From contig NZ_MBLO01000258.1 of assembly GCF_001854805.1 (NCBI RefSeq), positions 1 to 64,000 on the forward strand: DNA of 64,000 bases. Direction: 5' to 3'. This DNA comes from Pseudofrankia coriaricola (lineage in GTDB: Bacteria; Actinomycetota; Actinomycetes; Frankiales; Frankiaceae). The position numbers and the translations under genes are program-made. Under the pieces are notes generated by a model. The model had not been told where the DNA came from, made no database searches, and worked only from the letters and a program-made list of their open reading frames with translations. Shown here piece after piece: positions 49,546 through 58,492 of the stretch; positions within the stretch are counted from its first letter, which is position 1, and every line of letters starts with the position of its first letter.

Positions 49546-50346
49546 ATGGGCCAACTCGAGGGCACCGTCGCGCTGGTCACCGGCGCCAGCCGGGGAATAG
49601 GCGCGGCCATAGCCCGACGCATCGCCGCCGAGGGAGCGGCCGTGGCCGTGATGGCCCGCACGACCACCGCGACCCCTGGTCAGCCTGGCTCCCTGGCGGA
49701 CACGGTGCGGGCCGTCAGCCTGTCGGGGGGTATCGCGGTAGCGGTGCCCGGGGACGTGACCCGGCCCGAGGACCGCCGCCGAGCCGTCGCGGAGGCCGAG
49801 CGGACGCTGGGACCGATCGACATCCTCGTCAACAATGCGGCCATCACCTACATCGCGCCCGTCGACGCCTTCTCCGAGAAGCGCTACCGGCTGATGTTCG
49901 AGATGCAGGTCCGAGCGCCGTTCGAGCTGGCCCAGCTCGTGCTGCCCGGAATGTATGAAAGGGGCCGGGGCCGGATTCTGAACATCTCGTCACGGGCCGC
50001 CGTCCATCCCGCCGGGCCGCCCTTCGAGGAGATCCAGCGACGGGGCTTCACCGTCTACGGCATGTGCAAGGCGGCGCTCGAGCGCTTCACGACCGGGCTG
50101 GCCGCCGAGGCGCACCCGTATGGGGTGCGGGTGAACGCGCTGGCCCCGCTTGAGAACGTCGCGACCGCGGGGACCGGCGCGCACGGCCTCGTCGCGGGCT
50201 TCCCGCTCGAGGACGAATCCGTGATCGCCGAGGCCGCCGCCGCGCTGCTCGCGAGCGACCTCACCGGCCGGATCGCATACTCGTCGCCCCTGCTCACCGA
50301 GCTGGGCCTCCCGGTTCCGGCAACCGCGCCGACCGCGCATGCCTGA
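49546..50346 (+). CDS. SDR-family oxidoreductase
   Basis: A 266-residue SDR with VTGASRGIGAAIARRIA, an insert between strands two and three (TTTATPGQPGSLADTVRAV), NNAAITYIAPV, a serine in NISSRAAVHP, and the catalytic pair in YGMCK. The C-terminal part, where SDRs usually read GxxxxVDGG, is different (IAYSSPLLTELGLPVP), so the substrate side is atypical. The ATG at 49546 follows GGGAGAGGAAG. It is downstream of the acyl-CoA dehydrogenase gene on the same strand and probably in the same operon. Confidence 0.85.
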   Translation: MGQLEGTVALVTGASRGIGAAIARRIAAEGAAVAVMARTTTATPGQPGSLADTVRAVSLSGGIAVAVPGDVTRPEDRRRAVAEAERTLGPIDILVNNAAITYIAPVDAFSEKRYRLMFEMQVRAPFELAQLVLPGMYERGRGRILNISSRAAVHPAGPPFEEIQRRGFTVYGMCKAALERFTTGLAAEAHPYGVRVNALAPLENVATAGTGAHGLVAGFPLEDESVIAEAAAALLASDLTGRIAYSSPLLTELGLPVPATAPTAHA

Positions 50347-50414
50347 CGCGGCGTCGCGGCGCGGCAGCTGCCACAAGGGCCCGTGACAGCCGCCGCGCCG
50401 ACGTGACCGGAGGC

Positions 50415-51482
50415 CTAGGGCGTCCGGTCCCCGCGCGCGATCGCGAGCGCGTCGGCGAAGATCGCCGGCGCCATCGGGGCGAACCGGGCACCCGACGGGT
50501 CCCCGGTACGGGCGGCCTGGGCGTGGTGGCCCTCCATGATGCAGCCGAGCTTGAACAGCGCCAGCACCTCATAGAACCGCAGGTCAGCGACTGAGTGGCC
50601 GGTGCGCTCCGCGTAGCGCGCGGCCAGCTCGGCGCGGCCGGCCAGCCCCGTCCGGTCGGCGACGTCGCTGGAGCCGAGGAAGGTCGCCGGCTCGCCGGGC
50701 TCGTCCCAGCGGGCGAGCAGGTGGCCCAGGTCCATGAGCGGGTCGCCGATCGTCGCGGTGTCCCAGTCGACGATCGCGGCGAGCCGGGCCGGGGCGCCCG
50801 GCGCGAACATCACGTTGAACAGGCTGTAGTCCCCGTGCATGATCGCGATCGGCCCGGTCGCCGGCTGGTGGGCACGCAGCCAGGCGGCGAGGTTGTCGGT
50901 GGATTCCGGCAGCGGCCGGGCCTGGTAGGTCCCGAGCTGCCACAGCCACCGGTCGACCTGCCGGTCGAGGAACCCGTCGGGCTTCCCGAACCCCTCGAGG
51001 CCCACCGCCCGCCAGTTGACGAGCGCGAGCTCCGCGAGCGCGTCGACGGCCTCCAGGCCGAAGGCGCGGCGGGAGGCGGGGTCGGCGTCGAACGGTGCGG
51101 GGAGGCCCCCGGCCGGGGTGAACCCGTCCACACGCTCCATAAGGATGAACGGTGCGCCGATCACCGCCGGGTCGGGGCAGGCTGCGACCAGCCGCGGATG
51201 ACGGACCGGGGTGTCGGCGAGCGCGGCGAGCAGCCAGGCCTCGCGCACGGTGTTGCCGGCGCTGCTCGTGATCCGGGCCGCGGGCGCCCTGCGCAGCACC
51301 AGCGTCCGTCCGCCCCAGTCGACGGTGAACAGCGCGTTGGCGATGCCGGTCGCCTCGCCGAGGCGGGCCCGCCGCGCCGGGCCGCCGCCCGGCAGCACCG
51401 TCTCGAGCCAGCCCTCCAACGCGGGCAGGTCGACGAGCGCGCCGCCGGCAGCCGCGGCGCCGGTGCCCGTGCCGGTGCCCAT
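50415..51482 (-). CDS. APH-like phosphotransferase family protein
   Basis: A 355-residue protein of the aminoglycoside phosphotransferase/choline-kinase fold. The Brenner motif is IMHGDYSLFNVMF, the metal site is DWDTATIGDPLMDLGHLLA, and FILMERVDGF is the hinge region. In actinobacteria such proteins are regularly encoded beside acyl-CoA dehydrogenases (FadE36-like neighbourhoods) and are not antibiotic-resistance enzymes; their substrate is unknown. The N-terminus is a Gly/Thr/Ala-rich leader. The ATG overlaps the stop of the acyl-CoA dehydrogenase gene (ATGA), so the two are co-translated. A 3' copy lies at 2475-2762. Confidence 0.88.
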   Translation of the reverse strand: MGTGTGTGAAAAGGALVDLPALEGWLETVLPGGGPARRARLGEATGIANALFTVDWGGRTLVLRRAPAARITSSAGNTVREAWLLAALADTPVRHPRLVAACPDPAVIGAPFILMERVDGFTPAGGLPAPFDADPASRRAFGLEAVDALAELALVNWRAVGLEGFGKPDGFLDRQVDRWLWQLGTYQARPLPESTDNLAAWLRAHQPATGPIAIMHGDYSLFNVMFAPGAPARLAAIVDWDTATIGDPLMDLGHLLARWDEPGEPATFLGSSDVADRTGLAGRAELAARYAERTGHSVADLRFYEVLALFKLGCIMEGHHAQAARTGDPSGARFAPMAPAIFADALAIARGDRTP

Positions 51483-52720
51483 CAGACGAGGTCCCCACCG
51501 GTCGCGGCGGCCGTCGTGCCGTCGTGCCGGAAGGCCTTGAGCACGTGGCGCCCGATCACCCAGCGGTGCACCTCGTCGGGGCCGTCGACGAGCCGCTGCT
51601 GGCGGGCCTCGACGTACCACTCGGCCAGCGGGGTGTCGAGCGTGTAGCCGAGGGAGCCGTGGATCTGCAGCGCGGTGTCGACGACGTTGTGCAGCATGTG
51701 CGCGATGTAGTTCTTGGCGATCGAGTTCTCCTGGCGCAGGTCCAGGCCGCGCTCCATCTTGTAGGCGAGGTGCAGGACCATCAGCCGGGTGACGTACAGC
51801 TGCTCGGCGCAGTCCGCGAGCATCCACTGGACACCCTGGCGGTCGGCGAGCGGCTCGCCGAACGTCTCCCGCTCCAGCGCCCGGCCGGCTGCCAGGTCGA
51901 GCGCGGCCTGCGCCTTCGCGATGCTCCACATGCCGTGGCGCAGCCGCCCGTAGCCCAGACGGTGCTGGCCCATCGCGAACCCCTGGCCGACACCGCCGAG
52001 CACGTTCTCGTGCCCGACCACGAGGTTGTCGATGACCACCTCGGCATGGCCGCTGCGCACCTCGTCGCCGAAGCGGGCCCGCAACGGCTCGTCCATGGTC
52101 GGGATGTTCCGGATGATCCGGTAGCCCGGGTTCGGCAGCTCGACGAGGAAGGTCGTGAACCGCTGCTGGCGGGGCCCCTCGTCGCTGGTACGCGCCATCA
52201 CCAGCGCGAGGTCGGAGATGGTCGCGTTGCTGGAGAACCACTTCTCGCCGTCCAGGACCCAGGTGTCGCCGTCGCGGACGGCGGTGGTGCGCATCCCGGT
52301 CGCGTCCGAGCCGGCGGCGCGCTCGGTCATCGAGAAGCAGATCCGCAGGTCGCCGGCCACGAGCGGACGCAGGTACTTCTCCTTCTGCTCCGGCGTGCCG
52401 TGCTCGATCAAGGTCATCATGGTCGCGTCCTGCGGGCCCATGCAGTTCAGCGCCCACGCGGCGAGGTAGCTGAAGGACCGGCCCACCTCGATCTGGACCA
52501 CGGCGTTCGCCAGCGGCCCGAGCCCCATCCCGCCCCATTCCCGGGGGACGAACGGGCACCACAGCCCCTCGGCGCGGGCCCTGGCCTGCAGCTCGGCGAC
52601 GATGTCGAAATAGGGCTCCTGGCCGACCCGCTGCTCGGCCGGCAGGACGTGGCTGTCGATGAAGCCCGCGACCCGGGCGCGCACGGCCCGGGCCTCCTCG
52701 GGAATGGCGAAGTCGACCAT
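51482..52720 (-). CDS. Acyl-CoA dehydrogenase
   Basis: A 412-residue acyl-CoA dehydrogenase. CFSMTERAAGSDATGMRTTA is the FAD/substrate motif, followed by WVLDGEKWFSSNATISD, VLGGVGQGFAMGQHRLGYGR, and a C-terminal HGSLGYTLDTPLAEWYVEAR. A glutamate-type catalytic base is expected in the C-terminal domain. It is paired with the downstream phosphotransferase gene, a combination common in actinobacterial catabolic regions. The ATG at 52720 follows GGGAGAG at a suitable distance. Confidence 0.92.
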   Translation of the reverse strand: MVDFAIPEEARAVRARVAGFIDSHVLPAEQRVGQEPYFDIVAELQARARAEGLWCPFVPREWGGMGLGPLANAVVQIEVGRSFSYLAAWALNCMGPQDATMMTLIEHGTPEQKEKYLRPLVAGDLRICFSMTERAAGSDATGMRTTAVRDGDTWVLDGEKWFSSNATISDLALVMARTSDEGPRQQRFTTFLVELPNPGYRIIRNIPTMDEPLRARFGDEVRSGHAEVVIDNLVVGHENVLGGVGQGFAMGQHRLGYGRLRHGMWSIAKAQAALDLAAGRALERETFGEPLADRQGVQWMLADCAEQLYVTRLMVLHLAYKMERGLDLRQENSIAKNYIAHMLHNVVDTALQIHGSLGYTLDTPLAEWYVEARQQRLVDGPDEVHRWVIGRHVLKAFRHDGTTAAATGGDLV

Positions 52721-52770
52721 GGTCTGCTCTCCCTTCGCCGGCCCGGCCCGCGCCGGTCGCCGGCGGTGCG

Positions 52771-52792
52771 GGACCGCCCGTCGGGGCGGTCC
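52771..52792. terminator. Short strong hairpin, 9-bp stem, 4-base loop
   Basis: GGACCGCCC (52771-52779) pairs with GGGCGGTCC (52784-52792). It lies between the SDR gene and the acyl-CoA dehydrogenase gene on the same (minus) strand, so it probably terminates the SDR transcript. Confidence 0.6.
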
Positions 52793-52794
52793 GG

Positions 52795-53565
52795 TCAGCT
52801 GGTCTGCCGGTACGCGCCGCCGTCGACGCGGATGAGGGTGCCGCTGACCCAGGCAGAGGCGGGGCTGGCGAGCCACAGGGCGGTGCCGACGAAGTCGTCG
52901 GCCGTGCCGGCGCGGCCGAGAGTGGTGGCGTGCGCGGCCTGCTCGCGCCGCTCGGGTGTCCAGGCGTCGGCGATGTCCGTGAGCACACCGCCGGGCAGGA
53001 TGCCGTTCGAGCGCACCGCCGGCCCGTAGGCCTCCGCCAGCCCGATGGTCAGCGCGTTGAGGCCGGCCTTCGCGCAGGCGTAGACGAGCTCGCCGGCGCC
53101 GGGGCGCAGCGAGCCGATCGTCGAGACGTTGATGATGCTGCCGCCGCCGGCCGCGGCCATCCGGTCGCCCGCGAGCGCACCGAGCCGGAACGGCCCTTTG
53201 AGGTTGACCCCGACGACCTTGTCGAAGTAGTCCTCCGTGACGCTTGGAAGGTCCGGGTAGAGCGGGGACATCCCGGCGTTGTTGACCAGGACGTCGCAGC
53301 GGCCGAACGCGGCGTAGACCTCGTCGACGAGACGGTCGCAGTCCGCCCAGCGCCCGACGTGGCAGCCGATGGGAACCGCCCGGCGGCCACTCTCCCTCGC
53401 GATCCGCCCGGCGGCCTCCTGGCAGGCCTCCAGTTTGCGGCTCGCGATGACCACGTCGGCCCCGGCCGCCGCGAAGCCGCGGGCAACGGCGTAACCGATC
53501 CCGCGGCTGCCGCCGGTCACCACCGCGACCCGGCCTTCCAGGTCGAACAGTTCCGCGAGACCCAC
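52795..53565 (-). CDS. SDR-family oxidoreductase
   Basis: A 256-residue SDR: VVTGGSRGIGYAVARGFA, IASRKLEACQ (Arg after strand two suggests NADP), NNAGMSPLYP, a serine in NVSTIGSL, YACAK, and WVSGTLIRVDGGAYRQTS at the end. It is a complete 3-oxoacyl-ACP-reductase-like enzyme. The GTG at 53565 has GGGGAGG five to six bases before it and gives the usual N-terminus (LFDLEGRVAVV); longer starts at 53604 or 53619 are possible but overlap the divergent promoter region. The SDR gene at 53687 is divergent. Confidence 0.87.
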   Translation of the reverse strand: MGLAELFDLEGRVAVVTGGSRGIGYAVARGFAAAGADVVIASRKLEACQEAAGRIARESGRRAVPIGCHVGRWADCDRLVDEVYAAFGRCDVLVNNAGMSPLYPDLPSVTEDYFDKVVGVNLKGPFRLGALAGDRMAAAGGGSIINVSTIGSLRPGAGELVYACAKAGLNALTIGLAEAYGPAVRSNGILPGGVLTDIADAWTPERREQAAHATTLGRAGTADDFVGTALWLASPASAWVSGTLIRVDGGAYRQTS

Positions 53566-53686
53566 CGTCGCCTCCCCTCGCGGCGCACCAGTGGCGTCGC
53601 ACATGGCGGAGTCTGCCATGCTGTCATTCTCTGCCACAACCTGCGACGATTGTCCGGACGGGTCCCACAGCTGTACGGAGACGGCC

Positions 53687-54472
53687 ATGAAAATCGAAAG
53701 CAGCCGGATCGTGGTGACGGGCGCGGCGCACGGCATCGGCCGCGGGCTCGTCGAAGCGTTCCTCGCGCACGGCGCACAGTCGGTGGTCGTCAGCGACCTG
53801 GACGCCGACGCCGTCTCGGCGATGTCCGAGACGCTCGGCGTCCCCGGGCGTCCCTGCGACGTCGGTGACCAGGCGGCGCTGGCGGCGTTCATCGATTGGG
53901 CCGAGGAGACCGCCGGACCGACGGACCTGTTCTGCGGCAACCCGGCGGTGTTCGGCGGGCCGGAGGGCGGCAACCTGCAGACCAGCGCGGCGACCTGGGA
54001 CCGGTCGTGGCGGGTCAACGTGCTAGCCCACGTCTGGGCCGCCCAGTGCCTGGTGCCCCGGATGCTGCGCCGCGGCGGCGGCCACTTCCTCCAGACGCTC
54101 TCCGCCGCGGCACTGATCACCGGGCCGTCGGAGCTGACCTACACCGTCACCAAGCACGCCGCGCTGGGGTTCGCGGAGTGGCTGGCGCTGAACTACTCGG
54201 ACAAGGGCATCCGGGTGTCATGCCTGTGCCCGACGGCGGTCGAGACGAGGACCGTCCAGGGCGCCGACCATCCGGGGATCGGCCTGGTGCAGACACCGGC
54301 GGAGGTCGCCGAGATCACCGTCGCGGGCCTGGCGGCCGAGAACTTCCTTATCCTGCCGAACCCGCGGGTGGGGTCGTCGTTCCGGAACAAGGCCGACGAC
54401 TACGACCGTTGGCTCGCCTACACGACCAACCGCCTCGGCGACCTGCGACCACCGTCGCCGTTCACCTTCTGA
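53687..54472 (+). CDS. SDR-family oxidoreductase
   Basis: A 261-residue SDR with VVTGAAHGIGRGLVEAFL, VSDLDADAV, LFCGNPAVFG where NNAG is usual (so NPA), a serine in LQTLSAAALI, and YTVTK. The C-terminus (DYDRWLAYTTNRLGDLRPP) resembles the SDR at 14349. The altered NxxG-type motif may affect the active-site Asn and should be noted. The ATG at 53687 follows CGGAGA. A weak hairpin follows before the next operon. Confidence 0.85.
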   Translation: MKIESSRIVVTGAAHGIGRGLVEAFLAHGAQSVVVSDLDADAVSAMSETLGVPGRPCDVGDQAALAAFIDWAEETAGPTDLFCGNPAVFGGPEGGNLQTSAATWDRSWRVNVLAHVWAAQCLVPRMLRRGGGHFLQTLSAAALITGPSELTYTVTKHAALGFAEWLALNYSDKGIRVSCLCPTAVETRTVQGADHPGIGLVQTPAEVAEITVAGLAAENFLILPNPRVGSSFRNKADDYDRWLAYTTNRLGDLRPPSPFTF

Positions 54473-54507
54473 CGGCATACCGGGGCGCGGGCGACGGTAG
54501 TCCCGCT

Positions 54508-54541
54508 CCTGGCCGCCGCCCGGCGGCGACGAACGGCCAGG
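54508..54541. terminator. Possible hairpin after the SDR gene
   Basis: CCTGGCCG (54508-54515) pairs with CGGCCAGG (54534-54541), with an inner CCGCC/GGCGG pairing possible. It lies 36 bases after the SDR stop. Weak to moderate terminator candidate. Confidence 0.4.
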
Positions 54542-54636
54542 CGCCCCACGGCACGGCGGGCCACGCCCCGACCTGGGCCGACCCGGGTGGCCGGGAGCGA
54601 CCGATCGCGACTGATCACCGCGACTAGGGTGAGGAC

Positions 54637-57072
54637 GTGGCAAGGACGCGGCGAGACGAAGGACCGGCCTCCTGGGAGCGGCCGGGGCTGCTGCGCGACG
54701 GCCGGTCGGTGCTCGTCCGGCCGATCCGCGCGGACGACGCCGACGCTCTGATCGCCTTCAGCGGCCGGCTGTCCCGCCGGACGATCTCCTACCGGCTGCT
54801 CGGCCCCGTGGTGCGGATCAGCCCCGAGACCCTCCGGGCGTGGGCCGACGTCGACCAGGTCGACCACATCGCGCTCGTCGCCACGCTGGGCACCCGGCTC
54901 ATCGCGGTGGCGCGCTGCGTCCGCGCGCCAGACGAGCCCCACCGGGGCGAGGCCACCTTCACCGTCGAGGACGACTACCAGGAGCACGGTCTCGGCACGC
55001 TGCTGCTGGAACGGCTCGCCCAGGCAGCCCGCGCCCGCGGCGTCGTGACCCTGACCGCGGACGTCCTCGCGGACAACACGCGGATGCTGCGGACCTTCGC
55101 GGGCTCCGGATACCGGACCGAGACCGTCTGGGGCGGCTCGGTCGTCCAGGTGACGATGACGACGGACCCCGCCGGCCAGGTGATGGCCCGGTCCGACCGC
55201 CGCGAGCACGTCGCGGTTCGCTCCTCGCTGCGGCCGCTGCTGCGGCCGCGGTCCGTCGCCGTGGTCGGCGCCGGGCGGCGGGCCAAGACCATCGGCCACG
55301 AGATCCTGCGCAACCTGCTGGCCCACGGCTTCGACGGGCCCGTCCACCCGGTCAACCCGCATGCCGACCAGATCGCGGGCGTCAACGCCTACCCGAGCCT
55401 GCGCGACCTGCCGGGCGAGGTGGACCTCGTCGTCATCGCCGTCCCCGCCGAGAATGCCGAGCAGGTCGTCCTGGACGCAGCGGCCGTCGGCGCGGGAGCC
55501 GTCGTCGTCGTGTCGACCGGGTTCGGCGAGTCCGGGCTCGACGGCCTGGACCGTGAACGGCGCCTGGTCCACGCGGCGCGGACCGGCGGGATGCGCCTGA
55601 TCGGGCCGAACTGCATGGGAATAGTCAGCCGGTTCGACGACCAGACCCTGTTCGCCACGTTCGCGCCCCGCATCCCCCCGCCGGGGCCGGTGTCGATGTC
55701 GAGCCAGTCCGGGCCGCTGGGCCTCGCCGTGCTCAGCCACGCCGAGCAGCTCGGCCTGGGCTTCGCCAGCTTCGTGTCGATCGGCAACGCCGCGGACGTG
55801 TCCACCAGCGACCTGCTTCAGTGGTGGGAGGAGGACGCCGCAACCTCGGTGGTCCTGCTGCATCTCGGCCGGTTCGGCAACCCGCGAAAGTTCGCGCGGA
55901 TCGCGCGGCGCATCGCCGCCCGCAAGCCGATCGTCGCCGTGCACGCGGGCTCGCCGACGCTCTGGGAGGAGGTCCCCGGCGGGCCAGCCGACGACGAGCC
56001 CGTCACCGGCTCGGACGCGGCGCTGGACGCGTTGTTCCAGCAGTCGGGGATCATCCGGACGCGGTCCCTGGGCGCCATGTTCGACGTCGCGCTCCTGCTC
56101 GCGAACCAGCCCGTGCCCGGCGGCAACCGGGTCGCGATCGTCACGAACGCCGACGGGCCCGGCGCCCTGACCGCCGACGCGTGCCAGGCGAGCGGGCTGG
56201 TCGTCACCGGCCATGCCGGGGCGAACCTGGGACCGGGCGCGACGCCCTCCGACTACCGGGCGAGCGTCGACGCCGCGCTCACCGACCCCGCGGTCGACGC
56301 GCTGGTTGTGCTGTACGTGCCGCCGCTGGTCCGCCACGTCGCCGACGTCGCCGCGGCGATCGCCACCGCGGCCGCGGCGGTGCCGCACAAGACGGTCGTG
56401 ACGAGTTTCCTGTCCGCGCCGGGGCTTCCCACCCTGCTGCGCCGCGAAGGGCGGGCGATCCCCAGCTACGTGTTCCCCGAAGCGGCCGCCTCCGCTCTTG
56501 GCGCGGCCGCAGCCTACGGCGCGTGGCGGCGCAGCCCAGCGGGCGTGGTCGTCGAGTCGGGGGACGCGGACGCGGCAGCGGCCCGGGCGTTGCTCGACAG
56601 CCTGCCAGCGGGCCCGGTGGACCCCGACGCCGCCCGGGCGCTCCTGCGCCACTACGGCATCCCGGTCGCCGAGCAGCCAGCCGCCGGCGGGGAGCCGGAC
56701 GCGGTCGACATGGCGGTCGGCGTGGCGACCGACCCGGTCTTCGGCCCGGTGGTGACCCTCGCCCTCGCCGACGACTACGCGGACCTGGTCGGGGACGTGG
56801 CCGTGCGCGTCACCCCGTTGTCGGACCGGGACGCGCCGGAGATGGTCCGGTCGCTGCGAGCATTCCCGCTGCTGGACGGGTGGCGGGAGGCGCCGCGCTG
56901 TGACGTCGGCGCGCTGGAGGAAATGCTGCTGAGGGTGTCCGCGATGGTCGAGGACCTGCCGCGGGTCACAGGCCTCGCGATCCGGCCGCTGCGGGTGTTC
57001 CCGGACAGAGGCGGCGTGGCCGCGCTCGGCGCCCGGCTCACCCTCGCCACGCCCGACGAGGCCGCGGGCTGA
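54637..57072 (+). CDS. GNAT acetyltransferase-acyl-CoA synthetase (NDP-forming type) fusion, ATP-grasp shortened
   Basis: An 811-residue Pat-like protein. Residues about 20-180 are a GNAT acetyltransferase (EATFTVEDDYQEHGLGTLLL, NTRMLRTFAGSGY). About 200-330 is the CoA-binding Rossmann domain (SVAVVGAGRRAKTIGHEILR, LIGPNCMGIV). About 345-650 is the ligase-CoA part (SMSSQSGPLGLAVL). The end corresponds to an ATP-grasp domain, but between HYGIPVAEQ (about 667) and VGVATDPVFGPVV (about 694) there are only about 14 residues, where relatives have roughly a hundred carrying the nucleotide-binding lysine. Protein acetylation by GNAT may survive; acyl-CoA ligation probably not. The GTG at 54637 follows GGTGAGGA. 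Confidence 0.85.
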   Translation: MARTRRDEGPASWERPGLLRDGRSVLVRPIRADDADALIAFSGRLSRRTISYRLLGPVVRISPETLRAWADVDQVDHIALVATLGTRLIAVARCVRAPDEPHRGEATFTVEDDYQEHGLGTLLLERLAQAARARGVVTLTADVLADNTRMLRTFAGSGYRTETVWGGSVVQVTMTTDPAGQVMARSDRREHVAVRSSLRPLLRPRSVAVVGAGRRAKTIGHEILRNLLAHGFDGPVHPVNPHADQIAGVNAYPSLRDLPGEVDLVVIAVPAENAEQVVLDAAAVGAGAVVVVSTGFGESGLDGLDRERRLVHAARTGGMRLIGPNCMGIVSRFDDQTLFATFAPRIPPPGPVSMSSQSGPLGLAVLSHAEQLGLGFASFVSIGNAADVSTSDLLQWWEEDAATSVVLLHLGRFGNPRKFARIARRIAARKPIVAVHAGSPTLWEEVPGGPADDEPVTGSDAALDALFQQSGIIRTRSLGAMFDVALLLANQPVPGGNRVAIVTNADGPGALTADACQASGLVVTGHAGANLGPGATPSDYRASVDAALTDPAVDALVVLYVPPLVRHVADVAAAIATAAAAVPHKTVVTSFLSAPGLPTLLRREGRAIPSYVFPEAAASALGAAAAYGAWRRSPAGVVVESGDADAAAARALLDSLPAGPVDPDAARALLRHYGIPVAEQPAAGGEPDAVDMAVGVATDPVFGPVVTLALADDYADLVGDVAVRVTPLSDRDAPEMVRSLRAFPLLDGWREAPRCDVGALEEMLLRVSAMVEDLPRVTGLAIRPLRVFPDRGGVAALGARLTLATPDEAAG

Positions 57073-57123
57073 CCGACGATGCCAGGTCCCGATGCACGGT
57101 CCAGTGCCTCGCCGAGCCCGCCG

Positions 57124-57173
57124 ACCGGCCCGCCGGGCGCACGGCCCGGGTGCGGCGCGGCCGGCGGGCCGGT
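57124..57173. terminator. Hairpin between convergent genes, 13-bp stem
   Basis: ACCGGCCCGCCGG (57124-57136) pairs with 57161-57173 around a 24-base loop. It ends one base before the SDR stop codon on the other strand and lies 51 bases after the fusion-protein stop. Probably bidirectional. Confidence 0.6.
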
Positions 57174-57935
57174 TCACTGGACCTCGCGGCCACCGCCGAG
57201 CATGAGCGTCGCGCCGGTCAGGTAGGACATGTCATCGCTGACGAGCGCGGCCACCGCCCGGCCGATGTCGGTCTCCGGGTCACCGAACCGGCCCAGCGGG
57301 ATCTCCCGCATCACCATCGCGAAGCGCTCGGGGTTGGCCTCGCGGTACTCCTCGGCGGCGGGCGACATCGCGGTCGGGCAGATGACGTTCACGCGGATGC
57401 CGTAGCGGCCCCACTCGCGCGCGGCGACCCGCGACAGGCCTCGGATGGCCTCCTTGGCCATCGCGTAGGAGCCGAACGTGGTGTCGCCGCGGACCCCCGT
57501 CGATGACCCGAAGTTGACGATGCTGCCTCCGCGCTCCTTCAGGTGGGGCAGGCATGCCTGCATGCAGTACAGGGTGCCCAGCGCGCCGCTGCGCCAGGCG
57601 AGCTCCACGTCGGCGTCCGTCGTGTCCTCGAGGCGGACCTGGACCGATGACTGCGCGTTGTTCACGAGAATGTCGAGGGCGCCGAACTCCGCGACGGTCT
57701 GCGCGACCATCCGGTCCGCGTCGGCGCGCACGCCGACGTCGCCCGGTACCGCGAGCGCGCTGGCACCCAGCGCGGTCAGTTCCTTCACCACCGTGTCGAG
57801 CGGATCGACGCGTCGGCCCGACACGGCCACACCCGCGCCTTCCCGGGCCAGCGCGTGGGCGATGCCCCGCCCGATGCCCTGACCTGCACCGGTCACCAGC
57901 GCCACCCGGCCAGCCAGCCGTCCCAAGCCCGTCAC
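57174..57935 (-). CDS. SDR-family oxidoreductase
   Basis: A 253-residue SDR. VTGAGQGIGRGIAHALA, AVSGRRVDPLD (Arg after strand two, NADP-like), NNAQSSVQV with Gln in place of the usual Gly, a serine in NFGSSTGVRG, YAMAK, and a C-terminus LTGATLMLGGGREVQ. The last eight codons are duplicated in the relic at 22740-22766. The start is the GTG at 57935 with GGAGG upstream. It is divergent from the DUF35/thiolase operon, with AT-rich island 5 between, so the two sides are probably co-regulated. Confidence 0.88.
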   Translation of the reverse strand: MTGLGRLAGRVALVTGAGQGIGRGIAHALAREGAGVAVSGRRVDPLDTVVKELTALGASALAVPGDVGVRADADRMVAQTVAEFGALDILVNNAQSSVQVRLEDTTDADVELAWRSGALGTLYCMQACLPHLKERGGSIVNFGSSTGVRGDTTFGSYAMAKEAIRGLSRVAAREWGRYGIRVNVICPTAMSPAAEEYREANPERFAMVMREIPLGRFGDPETDIGRAVAALVSDDMSYLTGATLMLGGGREVQ

Positions 57936-57946
57936 CCGACCTCCAC

Positions 57947-57979
57947 TGAAATAGCTAACTTCTAACTATAATTGTATGG
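57947..57979. promoter_or_regulatory. AT-rich promoter/operator island 5
   Basis: TGAAATAGCTAACT followed by TCTAACTATAATTGTATGG lies in the gap of the divergent SDR and DUF35 genes. It contains CTAACTT and AGCTAA words shared with islands 2, 4 and 6. TATAAT is included and could be a -10. Confidence 0.5.
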
Positions 57980-58015
57980 TGTGACGCGACTTGCAACGTC
58001 CGCGAGGAGGCGCGC

Positions 58016-58492
58016 ATGAGCACCGGCACCGGCACCGGATCGGTCAGCGACGAGGAAGTGCTCCTGGCCTACCCCGAGACGCGTCTAGATCACCTCAACG
58101 TCCGGTTCTACGCCGGCCTGCTGCGTCACGAGCTGCTGGCGAACCGCTGCGCGGACTGCGGGACCTGGGCGGCGCAGCCGCGCCCGCTCTGCCCGGCCTG
58201 CTGGTCGACGAACGTCGCCCTGACGCCGGTGGCCGGGCGCGGGACCGTATACATGCTCACCCGCCTGTTCCAGGGCCCGCCGGCGACGGACGTCGACTAT
58301 GCGACCCCGTGGCCGCTGGCGGCCGTCGAGCTCGCCGAGCAGCCCGGTCTGCGTTTCGCGGCCTCGATCGTCGACTGCCCGCCCGAACGGCTCGCCGTCG
58401 GCCTGCCCGTCGAGCTCATCTGGATCACCCGCGCGGGCGCGCCCTGGTACGCCTTCCGCCCGGCGGACCCGATCACGGAGGTGTCTGCGTGA
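58016..58492 (+). CDS. DUF35-type OB-fold zinc-ribbon protein
   Basis: A 158-residue protein. After a Gly/Thr-rich leader it has a rubredoxin-like zinc ribbon, CADC (about residue 45) and CPAC (about 60), and then an OB-fold, the DUF35 layout. DUF35 proteins bind CoA esters and serve as partners of thiolase-like enzymes: the DUF35 domain of ChsH2 with the aldolase Ltp2 in steroid side-chain degradation is the best-known case. The next gene starts inside this gene's stop (GTGA) and encodes just such a thiolase-like protein, so the pair most likely forms one complex. The ATG at 58016 follows the AT-rich island by 36 bases. Confidence 0.88.
   Translation: MSTGTGTGSVSDEEVLLAYPETRLDHLNVRFYAGLLRHELLANRCADCGTWAAQPRPLCPACWSTNVALTPVAGRGTVYMLTRLFQGPPATDVDYATPWPLAAVELAEQPGLRFAASIVDCPPERLAVGLPVELIWITRAGAPWYAFRPADPITEVSA

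Noticed and set aside
50415-51482. Possible aminoglycoside resistance gene
   Set aside because: The APH fold is present, but the context (overlap with an acyl-CoA dehydrogenase gene) and sequence type fit the catabolic-cluster phosphotransferases, not resistance enzymes.
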